Assembly: GCA_963774075.1 (NCBI GenBank)
Contig: CAVZDP010000005.1
Location: forward strand, 434,001 to 498,000
From: JBBQNR01 sp963774075
GTDB lineage: Bacteria; Actinomycetota; Thermoleophilia; Solirubrobacterales; JBBDJG01
Length of the DNA: 64,000 bases
Direction: 5' to 3'
Part shown: positions 25,250 through 34,217 of the stretch, piece after piece
Layout: every line of letters begins with the position of its first letter
Numbering within the stretch: position 1 is the first letter of the stretch
The notes under the pieces: model-generated
Database searches by the model: none
Told to the model about the DNA's origin: nothing
Seen by the model: the letters and a program-made list of their open reading frames with translations, nothing else
Made by a program: the position numbers and the translations under genes

Positions 25250-28200
25250 TTGGGGGCAGCCGACACATACGCCACGCCAAGCCCACCCGCCGGCACCACG
25301 GCGCCACTGGTAAACCGCGAGCGCGAGCTCGTGGAGCTCGACGCCGCGCTCGGCGACGCGCGCACGCGGCACGGGCGCGTCGTGCTGATCGCGGGCGAGC
25401 CGGGCATCGGCAAGACGAGGCTTGCAGAGGAGACGGCCAGCCGGGGCGTGGCAAGGCACATGCTCCCGCTCTGGGGACGCGCATGGGAAACAGCGGGCGC
25501 GCCCGCGTACTGGCCCTGGGTGCAGCTGCTGAGAGGCCTGATCGAGACTCGCGACGACGCGACGCTCGAGGCCGAAGTGGGAGCGGGCGCGAGCTGGCTC
25601 GCGCAGGTCATTCCCGAGCTGCCGAACCGACTGCCGGGAGTCAAGCCCCCGCGTGCTCAGGGTTCGGAGAAAGCGCGCTTCGCCGTCTTCGACGCGGTGG
25701 CGTCGTTCCTGCGGCGGGCCTCCGCCGCAGACCCGCTCGTGATCGTGCTCGACGACCTCCACGCCGCCGACCCAGGCTCTCTACTGCTGTTCGAGTTCGT
25801 GGCCCGCAGCGTCGGGGACGCTCGCGTCCTCTTGCTCGGCACCTACCAGCAGGCGGCGGCGCGGCGGCGCCCGGACGTCGAGAGGCTCATCGGGGCGCTC
25901 GGGCGCGAAGGCCCGACTCTCGTCCTGCGAGGGTTCGGAGAGGAAGAGCTTGGTCGCATAGTCGAAAATCGCACCGGCGAGAAGTGGTCTCCGGAAGCCC
26001 TGCGCGACCTGCACGAGACGACCGAGGGAAACCCGTTCTTCACAAACGAGGTCGTCGGCCTCGTGGCAGCTGAAGGCGACGCGGCGACGATCGAGGGAAG
26101 GGGAGGAGTGCGCTTCCCCCTGCCCGACACGGTCCGGGACGCTGTCAGGCGACGGTTCGAGCCACTCGGAGCGTCAACGACCGCGGTGCTCGAGGCCGCA
26201 ACCGTCATCGGGCGGGAGTTCAAGGTCGCGACCCTGGAAAAGGCCACGGGCAGCAAGGCGGTGATCGCGGCCGTCGACGAAGCGCTCGCCGCCGGCCTCG
26301 TGACGGCGATGCCGGGCTCGATCGGCCAGTTCCGGTTCAGCCACAACCTGATCCGTGAAACTCTCTACGCCGGCCTTCCTACGGCGAGGCGGATGGAGAG
26401 CCACAGCGCCGTCGCCGAGGCGCTCGAGGCGAGCCACGGCGAGGCGCGCGAGCACTTCGCCGAACGCGCTCACCACTACGCGGAGGCGGCGCCGGCCGGC
26501 TACGCGGAGAAGGCGCTCGAGTACGCCGAGAAGGCGGCGCGCGAGGCGATGCGCCTGTTCGCCTACGAGCAGGCCGCCGAGCTCTACCAGCTTGCTCTCG
26601 ACGTGGGCGAGCTGCTTGCGCCGGACCCAGAGCACAGGGCTGAGATCCTGCTCGCCAAGGGAAAGGCGTTGCGAAGAGCCGATCACTTCGCGGCTACGGA
26701 CACCCTGATCGCAGCGGCCGACGCCGCCCGCGGGCTCGAGGATCCCAAGCTGTTCGCAGAGGCGGCCCTGGCAATGCGGGCTTTTCCGCGCGGCATGGGC
26801 GTGATCTCCGACGAGCCGAGCGCCCTCTTGAGTGAGGCGCTCGAGCGGCTCGGGGACGGCGACGTGGCGTTGCGCGCGCGTGTCATGGCCCGCCTGGGGG
26901 TTGCGGCCTACTACATGCCCGGAACGGAGGCGCGCCGCCTCGCGCTCGCGGAAGAGGCGATCGAGCTCGCGCGCGGCCTCGACGACGACACGACGCTGGC
27001 GCACGTCCTCAGCAACGGCCAGCTCGCAACGTGGGCGCCCCACAACGCCGAGCGCGACCTCGCCTGGATGCGGGAGCTGCTGTCCCTCACCGCGCGAAGC
27101 GGCGACGACGAGCTCGAGCTGGCCGGGCGCAACCGGCTGCTCGACCTCCTCATCGAGCTGGACGACGTTCCCGCCGCCGACGCCGTGCTCGGCGAGCTCG
27201 AGCACTCGGTCACCGACAGCTCCGACCCACGCGTGCCGGCATACGTGCTGCTTCATCGCGCGCGCCAGGCGGTCATCGCCGGGCGACTCGAAGACGCTGA
27301 GAGCCTCAACGCACGAGCGGCCGCGGAGGGCGTTCGCCTGCGAGAGCCGATCCTGATCGGGCTTGCCAGGGACCAGCTCTCGGGGTTGCGCTGGACGCAG
27401 TGGCGGCTGGCAGAGGCCGAAGGGCAGGCACGCCAATCCGCGGGCGTGCACGCCACCCCCGCCTGGCCGGCTGTGGTGGCGCTGATCCAGTGCGAGGTAG
27501 GCAGAGAGGCGGACGCCCGGCGCCAGCTCGAGCGCTTCGCGGCAAACGGCTTCCGCGACCTACCGCGCTACAACGACTACCTGATCACGCTTTCGCTCCT
27601 GTCTGAGATCTCCGTTCGTCTCGGCGACCACAGGCGCGCCGGGGAGCTCTACGAGCTGCTCTCGCCGTTCAACGGCCGCAACGTCATCACGGTCCAGGCG
27701 GCGTTCGTCGGCCCGGTCGCGCATTTTCTCGGCATCCTCGCCACGGGTCGTGAGGAATGGGAGCTTGCCGAGACCCACTTCGCCGAGGCCCGAGAGTCGG
27801 CGGCGCGACTCGGCGCTCCGGCCGTCCTCATGAGGACCGCGTTCGCCCAGGCCGACATGCTTGGCCGCCGCGCCCGGCCCGAAGACCGCGAGAGAGAGCT
27901 GGAGCTGCTCGCCGAGGCGGGCGCGCTCGCCGTGGAGCTCGGCGTCGAGAACGTGGTGCAGAGAGTCGAGGAGCGCCGCCGGGCGCTTGGAAGCTCGGGG
28001 CCGGTCGAGGCCAGCGAGCCCGCAGCCGAGCGCGAAGCCGAGTCCGTCGCGATGCTGCGCCGCGAGGGGGACGTGTGGGCGTTCACGTTCGAGCAGCGCT
28101 CCGTCCGTGTGCGCGACGGCAAGGGGATTCGCCACCTCGCCCTGCTGCTCTCCAATCCCGGGGCGGAGCTCCACGCCCTCGAGCTCGCGCGTGCCGATGC

Positions 28201-28645
28201 CGCAAGCGATGCGCCCGTGCACGATCGCGCCGCCGCGGCTGAGGCCGCGCTCTCGGCCACGGGGGAGGGCGACGCGGGTCCGGCGCTCGACGCGGAGGCC
28301 AAGGCGGCCTACCGGCGCCGCCTCGAGGAGCTGGGCGAGGAGCTTGCGGAGGCGGAGTCGTTCAACGACCCCGAACGCGCCTCGCACGCCCGCGAGGAGA
28401 TGGACTTCCTGGCCGGCGAGCTGGCGGGGGCGCTTGGGCTCGGCGGCCGCGACCGCAAGGCGGCCTCGAACGCCGAGCGGGCACGCGTCAGCGTGACCAA
28501 GGCGCTGCGGGCGACGATCAAGAGGCTCGGCGAGCACGACGCCGAGCTCGGCCGCGAGCTCGAGGCGACGGTGCGAACGGGAACCTTCTGCGCATACGAG
28601 CCCGACCGCCGACGCCCGGTCGAGTGGCGAGTCGATCCCGGCTGA
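25250..28645 (+). CDS. Large AAA/STAND ATPase regulator without LuxR domain
   Basis: A roughly 1131-residue ATPase of the kind found in LAL-type regulators. Walker A GEPGIGKT occupies about 49-56, Walker B VIVLDD about 165-170, the sensor-like EGNPFF about 255, then long helical TPR-like repeats. The last 200 residues form a separate domain with a winged-helix-like DGKGIRHLALLLSNPG segment and a coiled-coil, DRKAASNAERARVSVTKALR. No HTH of the LuxR type is present. AGGAGGGAG stands nine bases before TTG 25250, which I prefer to a TTG at 25208. Confidence 0.82.
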   Translation: MGAADTYATPSPPAGTTAPLVNRERELVELDAALGDARTRHGRVVLIAGEPGIGKTRLAEETASRGVARHMLPLWGRAWETAGAPAYWPWVQLLRGLIETRDDATLEAEVGAGASWLAQVIPELPNRLPGVKPPRAQGSEKARFAVFDAVASFLRRASAADPLVIVLDDLHAADPGSLLLFEFVARSVGDARVLLLGTYQQAAARRRPDVERLIGALGREGPTLVLRGFGEEELGRIVENRTGEKWSPEALRDLHETTEGNPFFTNEVVGLVAAEGDAATIEGRGGVRFPLPDTVRDAVRRRFEPLGASTTAVLEAATVIGREFKVATLEKATGSKAVIAAVDEALAAGLVTAMPGSIGQFRFSHNLIRETLYAGLPTARRMESHSAVAEALEASHGEAREHFAERAHHYAEAAPAGYAEKALEYAEKAAREAMRLFAYEQAAELYQLALDVGELLAPDPEHRAEILLAKGKALRRADHFAATDTLIAAADAARGLEDPKLFAEAALAMRAFPRGMGVISDEPSALLSEALERLGDGDVALRARVMARLGVAAYYMPGTEARRLALAEEAIELARGLDDDTTLAHVLSNGQLATWAPHNAERDLAWMRELLSLTARSGDDELELAGRNRLLDLLIELDDVPAADAVLGELEHSVTDSSDPRVPAYVLLHRARQAVIAGRLEDAESLNARAAAEGVRLREPILIGLARDQLSGLRWTQWRLAEAEGQARQSAGVHATPAWPAVVALIQCEVGREADARRQLERFAANGFRDLPRYNDYLITLSLLSEISVRLGDHRRAGELYELLSPFNGRNVITVQAAFVGPVAHFLGILATGREEWELAETHFAEARESAARLGAPAVLMRTAFAQADMLGRRARPEDRERELELLAEAGALAVELGVENVVQRVEERRRALGSSGPVEASEPAAEREAESVAMLRREGDVWAFTFEQRSVRVRDGKGIRHLALLLSNPGAELHALELARADAASDAPVHDRAAAAEAALSATGEGDAGPALDAEAKAAYRRRLEELGEELAEAESFNDPERASHAREEMDFLAGELAGALGLGGRDRKAASNAERARVSVTKALRATIKRLGEHDAELGRELEATVRTGTFCAYEPDRRRPVEWRVDPG

Positions 28646-28685
28646 GCGATGTGGCCAAGAATTCGACCGCGCGCGCATCCGCGGG

Positions 28686-28698
28686 TATAAGTTGGTTC
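28686..28698 (+). promoter_or_regulatory. Leaderless -10 box of second catalase-family gene
   Basis: TATAAG at 28686-28691 ends seven bases before GTG 28699, supporting that start over a longer frame opening at 28624. Confidence 0.6.
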
Positions 28699-29703
28699 GT
28701 GGCGACCCCGGAGCAGGCAGTCGAGTCGCTGACCAACATCTTCGGTCGGCATCCCGGATGTCGGGCGGCGCATGCGAGGGGAACGATCTGCACGGGCGTC
28801 TTCACCCCGACGGCGGAGGCTCACGATCTCACGACGGCGCCGCACATGAAGAAAGCGCCGACCAACGTCCTCGTGCGCTTCTCCAACAACTCCGGCGATC
28901 CGGACAAGCCCGATTTCGCCCGCCAGCTTCGGGGCATGGCGACCCGATTCGACTTGGCCGGCGGCGCCGACACGGACATCGTGGCGGTAACCCTCCCCTG
29001 CTTCAACGCGCGTAACCCCGACGACTTCGTGCGCATGAACCGCTTCTTCGAGCGCAGGTCCCACGCCCTCTGGCGCATGCTCGCCATGCTGCGCCTGGCG
29101 CTCTACCTCCCGGTCAGGCACAGGGAGGCCCTGCGCGCGACCGTCGCAACGTTCCTCTTCAAGCGCGTGCCGAGCTACGCGAACTGCCGCTACAACTCGC
29201 TGCACTCCTTCAGGTGGATCGACGGTCTTGGCAAGACGCGCTTCGTGCGCTACAGCTGGCGGCCCGAGGAGGGCGAGCGCTGGATCTCGCAGTCGGGCGC
29301 CCGTGGGCTCGATCGCGACTACCTCCAGCAGGACCTGCAGGAGCGGCTCGGCCGCACTCCTCCGCGCTCGATCAGCTTCCGGCTCGAGCTCCAGCTCGCG
29401 TCGGTCGAGGACCAGCGCAGGAACCGTTTGTCGGACCCGACGAAGGTTTGGCCGGACCGGCGCGAGACGATAACCACCGCTGGAGCGGGCGATCGCCGGC
29501 CGCGATTCGTGAACGCCGGATCTCTCGAGTTGACCGGGCTGTGGGAAGGACCTGCTATGAACGAGACCATGCCTCAATTCAACCCGCTGCCTCGCGTGGA
29601 GGGGATCGAGCCCTCCGACGATCCGACGCTGATGTTCCGACCCTCCGCCTACGAGCTGTCGTTCCGCGTGCGGACGGCGCCGGGGAAGGCGTTCCCGCAA
29701 TGA
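28699..29703 (+). CDS. Short catalase-family heme protein, paralogue 2
   Basis: A 334-residue SrpA-type catalase-related protein and paralogue of the product at 19336: distal His25 is in AAHARGTICTG, VRFSNNSGD is near 55, VPSYANCRYNSLHSF is shared, and a C-terminal FRPSAYELSF holds the probable heme-ligand Tyr. It overlaps the fatty-acid desaturase gene by ATGA, so the two are translated together. This suggests that its peroxide chemistry is tied to unsaturated lipids. Confidence 0.85.
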   Translation: MATPEQAVESLTNIFGRHPGCRAAHARGTICTGVFTPTAEAHDLTTAPHMKKAPTNVLVRFSNNSGDPDKPDFARQLRGMATRFDLAGGADTDIVAVTLPCFNARNPDDFVRMNRFFERRSHALWRMLAMLRLALYLPVRHREALRATVATFLFKRVPSYANCRYNSLHSFRWIDGLGKTRFVRYSWRPEEGERWISQSGARGLDRDYLQQDLQERLGRTPPRSISFRLELQLASVEDQRRNRLSDPTKVWPDRRETITTAGAGDRRPRFVNAGSLELTGLWEGPAMNETMPQFNPLPRVEGIEPSDDPTLMFRPSAYELSFRVRTAPGKAFPQ

Positions 29704-30608
29704 CGCGCGCGCAGCGGATCGGCAACGTGCTCGGCGTGGCGTTTCCCGCAATCGGACTCGTGGCCGCCGTCGTCCTTCTCTGGGACAGTCTGGTCGGCTT
29801 GGAGGCGCTGTTGATAGCAGCGGGGATGTACTTCCTGACGGGAGGCATCGGCATCAGCGTCGGCTTTCACCGTCTCTTCTCACATCGCTCGTTCGAGGCC
29901 GGGCGACCCGTGCGGTTCACGCTCGCGGTGCTCGGGACCATGGCGATGATGGGGCCGATCATCAGGTGGGTGACCAACCACCGCAAGCACCACGTGTACA
30001 CCGACGAGGACGGGGACCCGCACAGCCCCCACCTGACCGGCCGGCGGGGACTGCGCGGAGCCGTCTTGGGCCTATGGCACGCTCACGTCGGATGGATCTT
30101 CAACGGCGACCGTGCACCGCGCGAGCGCTACGCGCCCGACCTCTTGGCGGATCCGGTGATCGTGTTCGTCGACCGCACCGCCGCGGTATGGGTGCTCGCC
30201 GGCCTGGCGCTGCCGTTCGCCGCCGGCTACGCGCTGGCGGGCACGCTGGAGGCAGCGCTGATCGCGCTCCTGTGGGGCGGTCCGGTGCGGATCTTCGTGG
30301 TGCACCACCTCACCTTCGCGATCAACTCGCTCTGCCACTTCGCCGGCAGGCGGCCGTTCTCGACGGACGACGAGTCCCGCAATCTCGGCTGGCTCGCTCC
30401 GCTCTCCTTCGGCGAGGCGTGGCACAACAACCACCACGCCTTTCCGACCTCTCCATTCCACGGGCTTCGGAAGCGCGAGCTCGACTTCGGCCGGCTGTTC
30501 ATCACGGGGCTCGAGCGGCTCGGACTCGCGTGGAACCTGAGGCGAGTGAGCCCCGAGCGCCGGGCGGACAAGTTGGAGCGGGCAAACCCGAAGGGCGCGC
30601 GCACGTAA
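29700..30608 (+). CDS. Membrane acyl-CoA (delta-9-type) fatty-acid desaturase
   Basis: A 302-residue di-iron desaturase. The three histidine boxes are HRLFSH (57-62), HRKHH (94-98) and HNNHH (242-246), and hydrophobic segments lie near 10-50, 75-90 and 155-200. It introduces a double bond into a saturated acyl chain in the membrane. Length and box spacing fit bacterial acyl-CoA desaturases. The start is fixed by the ATGA overlap with the catalase-family gene. Confidence 0.92.
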   Translation: MTRAQRIGNVLGVAFPAIGLVAAVVLLWDSLVGLEALLIAAGMYFLTGGIGISVGFHRLFSHRSFEAGRPVRFTLAVLGTMAMMGPIIRWVTNHRKHHVYTDEDGDPHSPHLTGRRGLRGAVLGLWHAHVGWIFNGDRAPRERYAPDLLADPVIVFVDRTAAVWVLAGLALPFAAGYALAGTLEAALIALLWGGPVRIFVVHHLTFAINSLCHFAGRRPFSTDDESRNLGWLAPLSFGEAWHNNHHAFPTSPFHGLRKRELDFGRLFITGLERLGLAWNLRRVSPERRADKLERANPKGART

Positions 30609-30627
30609 GAGCTCTCGGAGTGCTCCC

Positions 30628-30652
30628 AGGCGCCGTCTCCGGTCCGGCGCCT
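30628..30652 (+). terminator. Hairpin between desaturase and phosphoesterase genes
   Basis: An 8-bp stem AGGCGCCG/CGGCGCCT (30628-30635 with 30645-30652) is followed only by TTGAG. It may weaken read-through or cover the TTG start that begins at its base. Confidence 0.45.
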
Positions 30653-32430
30653 TGAGCTCCACACCGCCGCAGCGCAAGGACATCGTCCGCCACAAGATGG
30701 TGTCGTGGTTCGCGCCGTCGACCCTCGGCGGCGCGATTCTGGAAGTGGGTGCCTCCAAGCTCTTCGCGCGCTTCGCCGACAAGCGAGAGCTCCAAGCGGG
30801 GCTCCCGTGTGAGCAGTACCCCTTCGAAGAGGCCGACCTCGACGAGGACGGCTGCCTGTGGATCGACTTCGCCTCCGACGTAGGCGACGGCTTCGACTCC
30901 ACTTACACGATCGCGTGGCTGCTGGCGCAGCCGGCGCTCGACTTGCGGTGGGACGACGCCGATCTGCACACGAGCCGCGGGCGGTTCCTCGTCCTCGGGG
31001 GCGACCAGGTCTACCCCGCGGCGAGCTGGGAGCGCTACGAGCAGCGCTTCGTCGGTCCCTATCGCGCAGCTCTTCCTTTCGTTCGAGAGCGCCAGCCCAA
31101 GCTGTTCGCGGTGCCGGGCAACCATGACTGGTACGACGGCCTCACGAGCTTCATGAGGCTCTTCTGCCAGCGGCGTTGGATTGGCGGCTGGCGGACTAGC
31201 CAGCATCGCTCCTATTTCGCGATCCAGCTTCCCCAGCGGTGGTGGCTCTGGGGCATCGACATCCAGCTGGACACTTACATCGACGAGCCCCAGCTCGCCT
31301 ATTTCGATCGGATGGGCGAGCACCTCCGCCCCGGCGACAAGGTCGTGCTGGTCACGTCGAAGCCGAGCTGGGTGCACGCGGAGCAGAAGCCCACGCCGCA
31401 GTCCTGGCGCACGCTCACCTACTTCGAGGAGCGCTACATCAAGGGCCGCGGTGCGGTGCTCCCTCTGACCGTCACCGGCGACATCCACCACTACTGCCAC
31501 TACCGCGGATCGGTCGAGCCGGCACACAGAGTCACGTCGGGCGGCGGTGGCGCTTACCTGTCCGCCACTCACACGATGCCGGATCCGCTGAAGGTCGAGC
31601 CGCACGGATCGAGCGCGCCCACGACCTACACGCGGGCGGCGATCTTTCCGGATGCGAAGGACTCCGAGTGGTTGAGCCGCGGCGTGTTGCGCCTGCTGAA
31701 TCCAAATCGGACCCGGACGCTCGGCGTGCTGACCGGCTCGATCTACGCCGCCTTCGCGCTCGTGCTTGCGGCTGGGGTCAAGGACCAGGAGCCGAACATC
31801 CTCGCGGGCCTCGCCGACGGTGTCTGGGCGCTGTTGGGTGACGCTCTCACGCCGTGGGCGATCCTGTTCGCCGGCCTGCTGATCCTTCTCCTCTGCTCGA
31901 CTGCCGATGTCGAAGCCGACGGCAAGGCAGCGCGCCGATGGAAAGCGGTGCGTTACGGGCTCGTCCACGCGGGAGCGCACCTCGTCCCGTTGACGGCCGC
32001 GACTCTGTTCGTGCTGTGGCGCCTTCGCGAGCTGGACATCGGCCTGTGGGGGCTTCGCGAGGTGGCCACGGAGAACAGCGGCTTCTGGCCCGGCTACCTC
32101 ACCGCGCTGATCGTCTTCGTCGTCGGCGTGCTGTGGGGCCGAAGCGCCCTGACTCTCTACTTCCACTTCGCGCACAAGCGCAACCCGCGCCAGCACGACA
32201 ACGACGTCTTCGCCTCGCAGTCGATAGAGGGCTACAAGGAGTTCTTGCGCATGAGGCTGGATCCAAGCGGCGAGCTCACCGTCTTCCCGATCGGCGTGCG
32301 CGAGGCGGTCAAGGATTGGACGTTCAGAGGACCTGGGCAGGGCGACGAGCTGCTCGAGCCCTGGTACGAGCCTGCCTCGGGCCGGCCGCCTCAGCCGGAG
32401 CTGATCGAGAAGCCCTTCAAGGTCTGCTGA
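30652..32430 (+). CDS. Membrane-anchored metallophosphoesterase
   Basis: A 592-residue protein. The N-terminal calcineurin-like phosphoesterase carries GGDQVYP (116-122), GNHDW (156-160) and TGDIHH (275-280), which supply the dinuclear metal site. The C-terminal third has about four membrane segments (near 365-385, 405-425, 445-460, 485-505) and a cytosolic tail. The catalytic domain precedes the membrane part and has no signal peptide, so it probably faces the cytoplasm. The substrate is unknown. The start is TTG 30652, or possibly ATG 30697. The stop abuts the convergent tetR gene with no spacer. Confidence 0.85.
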   Translation: MSSTPPQRKDIVRHKMVSWFAPSTLGGAILEVGASKLFARFADKRELQAGLPCEQYPFEEADLDEDGCLWIDFASDVGDGFDSTYTIAWLLAQPALDLRWDDADLHTSRGRFLVLGGDQVYPAASWERYEQRFVGPYRAALPFVRERQPKLFAVPGNHDWYDGLTSFMRLFCQRRWIGGWRTSQHRSYFAIQLPQRWWLWGIDIQLDTYIDEPQLAYFDRMGEHLRPGDKVVLVTSKPSWVHAEQKPTPQSWRTLTYFEERYIKGRGAVLPLTVTGDIHHYCHYRGSVEPAHRVTSGGGGAYLSATHTMPDPLKVEPHGSSAPTTYTRAAIFPDAKDSEWLSRGVLRLLNPNRTRTLGVLTGSIYAAFALVLAAGVKDQEPNILAGLADGVWALLGDALTPWAILFAGLLILLLCSTADVEADGKAARRWKAVRYGLVHAGAHLVPLTAATLFVLWRLRELDIGLWGLREVATENSGFWPGYLTALIVFVVGVLWGRSALTLYFHFAHKRNPRQHDNDVFASQSIEGYKEFLRMRLDPSGELTVFPIGVREAVKDWTFRGPGQGDELLEPWYEPASGRPPQPELIEKPFKVC

Positions 32431-33177
32431 CTACCCGCGAGCTCCGCCTGCGCCGGCCACGCCTGGAGCGAGCACATAAGCAAAGGTTGCGTTGACGGCC
32501 GTGCGAGCGACGTCCGCTGAGTCGATCGTGAACATCTGCGGCACGCCGGGCGTCACCTCGCGCACGCCGGCGCCGACCCGGGCGAGGTGCATCGCGCCGA
32601 TGCCCTGCGCGTAGAGCATGTTGGCCATGAGGTCGGGGTCTTCCACCCGAAAGACTTCCTGCTCGACTCCGGCCTTGAGGATCCGCGAAAGGCGGGACAC
32701 GCATCCCGACATGCTCTGGCCGAGGCGAAACAGCACTCCCTCCGAGACTCGTTCGACGAGCTCTTCGTAGGGCTGGCGCATCAGCGACATCGCGCAGTCG
32801 AGGAAAGCTGGGTACTCGCTGCAGAAGGAGACGAAGCTCTCGCTGACGTGGCGCAGCTGGGTCTGGGGGTCGAGCGACTCGTCGACCTGAGCGAAGCGCT
32901 CGGCGAGCTCGCCGAGGTAGCGCGACACAGTGAGGACGAATAGCTCTTCCTGAGACGCGAAGTGCCGGTAGATCAGCGCCTTGTTGATCCCGACGGCGCG
33001 GGCGATCTCCTCCATCGGCGCGTCCTGTACGCCGCGCTCGTCGAAGAGCGCGCGGGTGGCGTCGACGATCTCGCGTTCGCGCTCACGGCGGGCGCTGACC
33101 CGGCTTACGCCGCCCCGCGAAGGAGGGCGATGGCGGCCGTTTGCGCCAGGACGGCGCTGGTTGTCGGCTGCTTCCAC
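32431..33177 (-). CDS. TetR-family transcriptional regulator
   Basis: A 248-residue one-component repressor with an N-terminal TetR helix-turn-helix (DATRALFDERGVQDAPMEEIARAVGINKALIYRHF pattern, about residues 38-73) and a helical ligand-binding part. GTG 33177 is chosen because TATTAT (33185-33190 on the complement) ends seven bases upstream; the frame is open further but unsupported. A palindrome, ACAAC-C-GTTGT (33223-33233), lies upstream and is the likely autoregulatory operator. Confidence 0.85.
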   Translation of the reverse strand: MEAADNQRRPGANGRHRPPSRGGVSRVSARREREREIVDATRALFDERGVQDAPMEEIARAVGINKALIYRHFASQEELFVLTVSRYLGELAERFAQVDESLDPQTQLRHVSESFVSFCSEYPAFLDCAMSLMRQPYEELVERVSEGVLFRLGQSMSGCVSRLSRILKAGVEQEVFRVEDPDLMANMLYAQGIGAMHLARVGAGVREVTPGVPQMFTIDSADVARTAVNATFAYVLAPGVAGAGGARG

Positions 33178-33519
33178 GGCTCGAATAATAGCGGATACAC
33201 GGACGGTAAAACCAGGGGGTTGACAACCGTTGTAACTCTGGTATACAGTGCCGCCCACGAGCTGATCTAGCCGGCTCGATGCATAGTCCGAGCACTCCCG
33301 CCGACCAATTCGCGGGGGAAGGGGGTTCGGGCGCCGGGGAGGATGGAAGGGCGCCGCACCGCCGCCGCCAGCGCCGTTGCCTGGCTGCGGCAGGTGCGCG
33401 GTGCGGCAGCCTCCATGACCGTTGAAACGGGGTTCACCGCCCCGGTCGTCGCCCACACAGACCTCTCAACGGAATGCCCGCTGCGCGTCAGGCGTTGCGG
33501 GTGTTTCTGTCAGGGGCTC
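33178..33519. other. tetR upstream stretch without a recognised gene
   Basis: These 342 bases contain the tetR promoter, the operator-like palindrome and a strong plus-strand promoter. No coding sequence could be supported on the plus strand after that promoter. A candidate ATG at 33343 has its purine run directly against the start codon and unconvincing codon use. Confidence 0.5.
33220..33247 (+). promoter_or_regulatory. Strong plus-strand promoter with overlapping palindrome
   Basis: TTGACA (33220-33225), a 16-base spacer and TATACA (33242-33247) make the best consensus promoter in the area. The palindrome ACAAC-C-GTTGT (33223-33233) overlaps its -35 box, so a repressor, most simply the divergent TetR, could block it. 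Confidence 0.6.
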
Positions 33520-34158
33520 TCAGGGCCAAACGGCGGAATCGCGGTTCAGGTCGAACTTGGCCCCGTCCTGGCACTCGGTGGAGCGGTAGCGGCCGGGCAT
33601 TTGCGGATACCAGACCTCGAGCGCGCGCTTGGCGAGCCCTCTTCCCTCCTGCTCGCTCGCGCCGAGGCGCTGCGCGGCCATCGGAATCGTCTGGAGCGCG
33701 CGGCATTCGGTGACTGCCTCGTCCGTCTCGCCGGCGAGGTGCCACGACTCGTGAGCGAGCACATCGACCGCGCGCGCGGTCAGATCCGCGCCTTCACCGC
33801 AATCGGCGCCACCGGCGGCCAGGCAGGCAAGCGCTCCGTCGCGCCGTCCTTCCGCAAGCGCGTCGAGGTTCTCACACGGTGCGTGCTCCAGCCTCGCCTC
33901 GTCGGCGGGCCGCCCGCGCTCGTCGAACCGGACGCTGCCCTCTGTGGTCTCGTAGCCGAACACCCGCTTCAGCGGTCCTGGACAGGCGATCTCGACGTCA
34001 CGGCCTGCGATCGCCGACGCCACCTCCGCGAGCCGCTGCTCGTTGCCTCGCCGGTCGTTGCGGTCGGCAACCCACCAGCCGAGCCCACCGACGATCGCGA
34101 CCGCCAGGGCGATTTTGACCGGGAGAGGCGTATTCGTGCGGCGGGGTCGCTCGTCCAT
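33520..34158 (-). CDS. Membrane-anchored protein with HExxH motif
   Basis: A 212-residue protein. One N-terminal membrane helix (about 14-31) is followed by an extracytoplasmic domain with several cysteines. It contains H136-E-S-W-H140, followed by LAGETDEAVTEC, which resembles a zinc metallopeptidase site (two His, Glu base, downstream acidic ligand). I recognise no peptidase family by name. ATG 34158 is preceded by a -10-like GATATA six bases away, so it is probably leaderless. It diverges from the xylanase gene. Confidence 0.68.
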   Translation of the reverse strand: MDERPRRTNTPLPVKIALAVAIVGGLGWWVADRNDRRGNEQRLAEVASAIAGRDVEIACPGPLKRVFGYETTEGSVRFDERGRPADEARLEHAPCENLDALAEGRRDGALACLAAGGADCGEGADLTARAVDVLAHESWHLAGETDEAVTECRALQTIPMAAQRLGASEQEGRGLAKRALEVWYPQMPGRYRSTECQDGAKFDLNRDSAVWP

Positions 34159-34217
34159 GCCTCGTATATCGGCAGCAAGGCCCGGGCGCCCCAGCCCCCG
34201 GCTACCATTGGACGCGC

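Noticed and set aside
30502..32196. Minus-strand frame opposite the metallophosphoesterase
   Set aside because: Phosphoesterase motifs and membrane helices on the plus strand are decisive.
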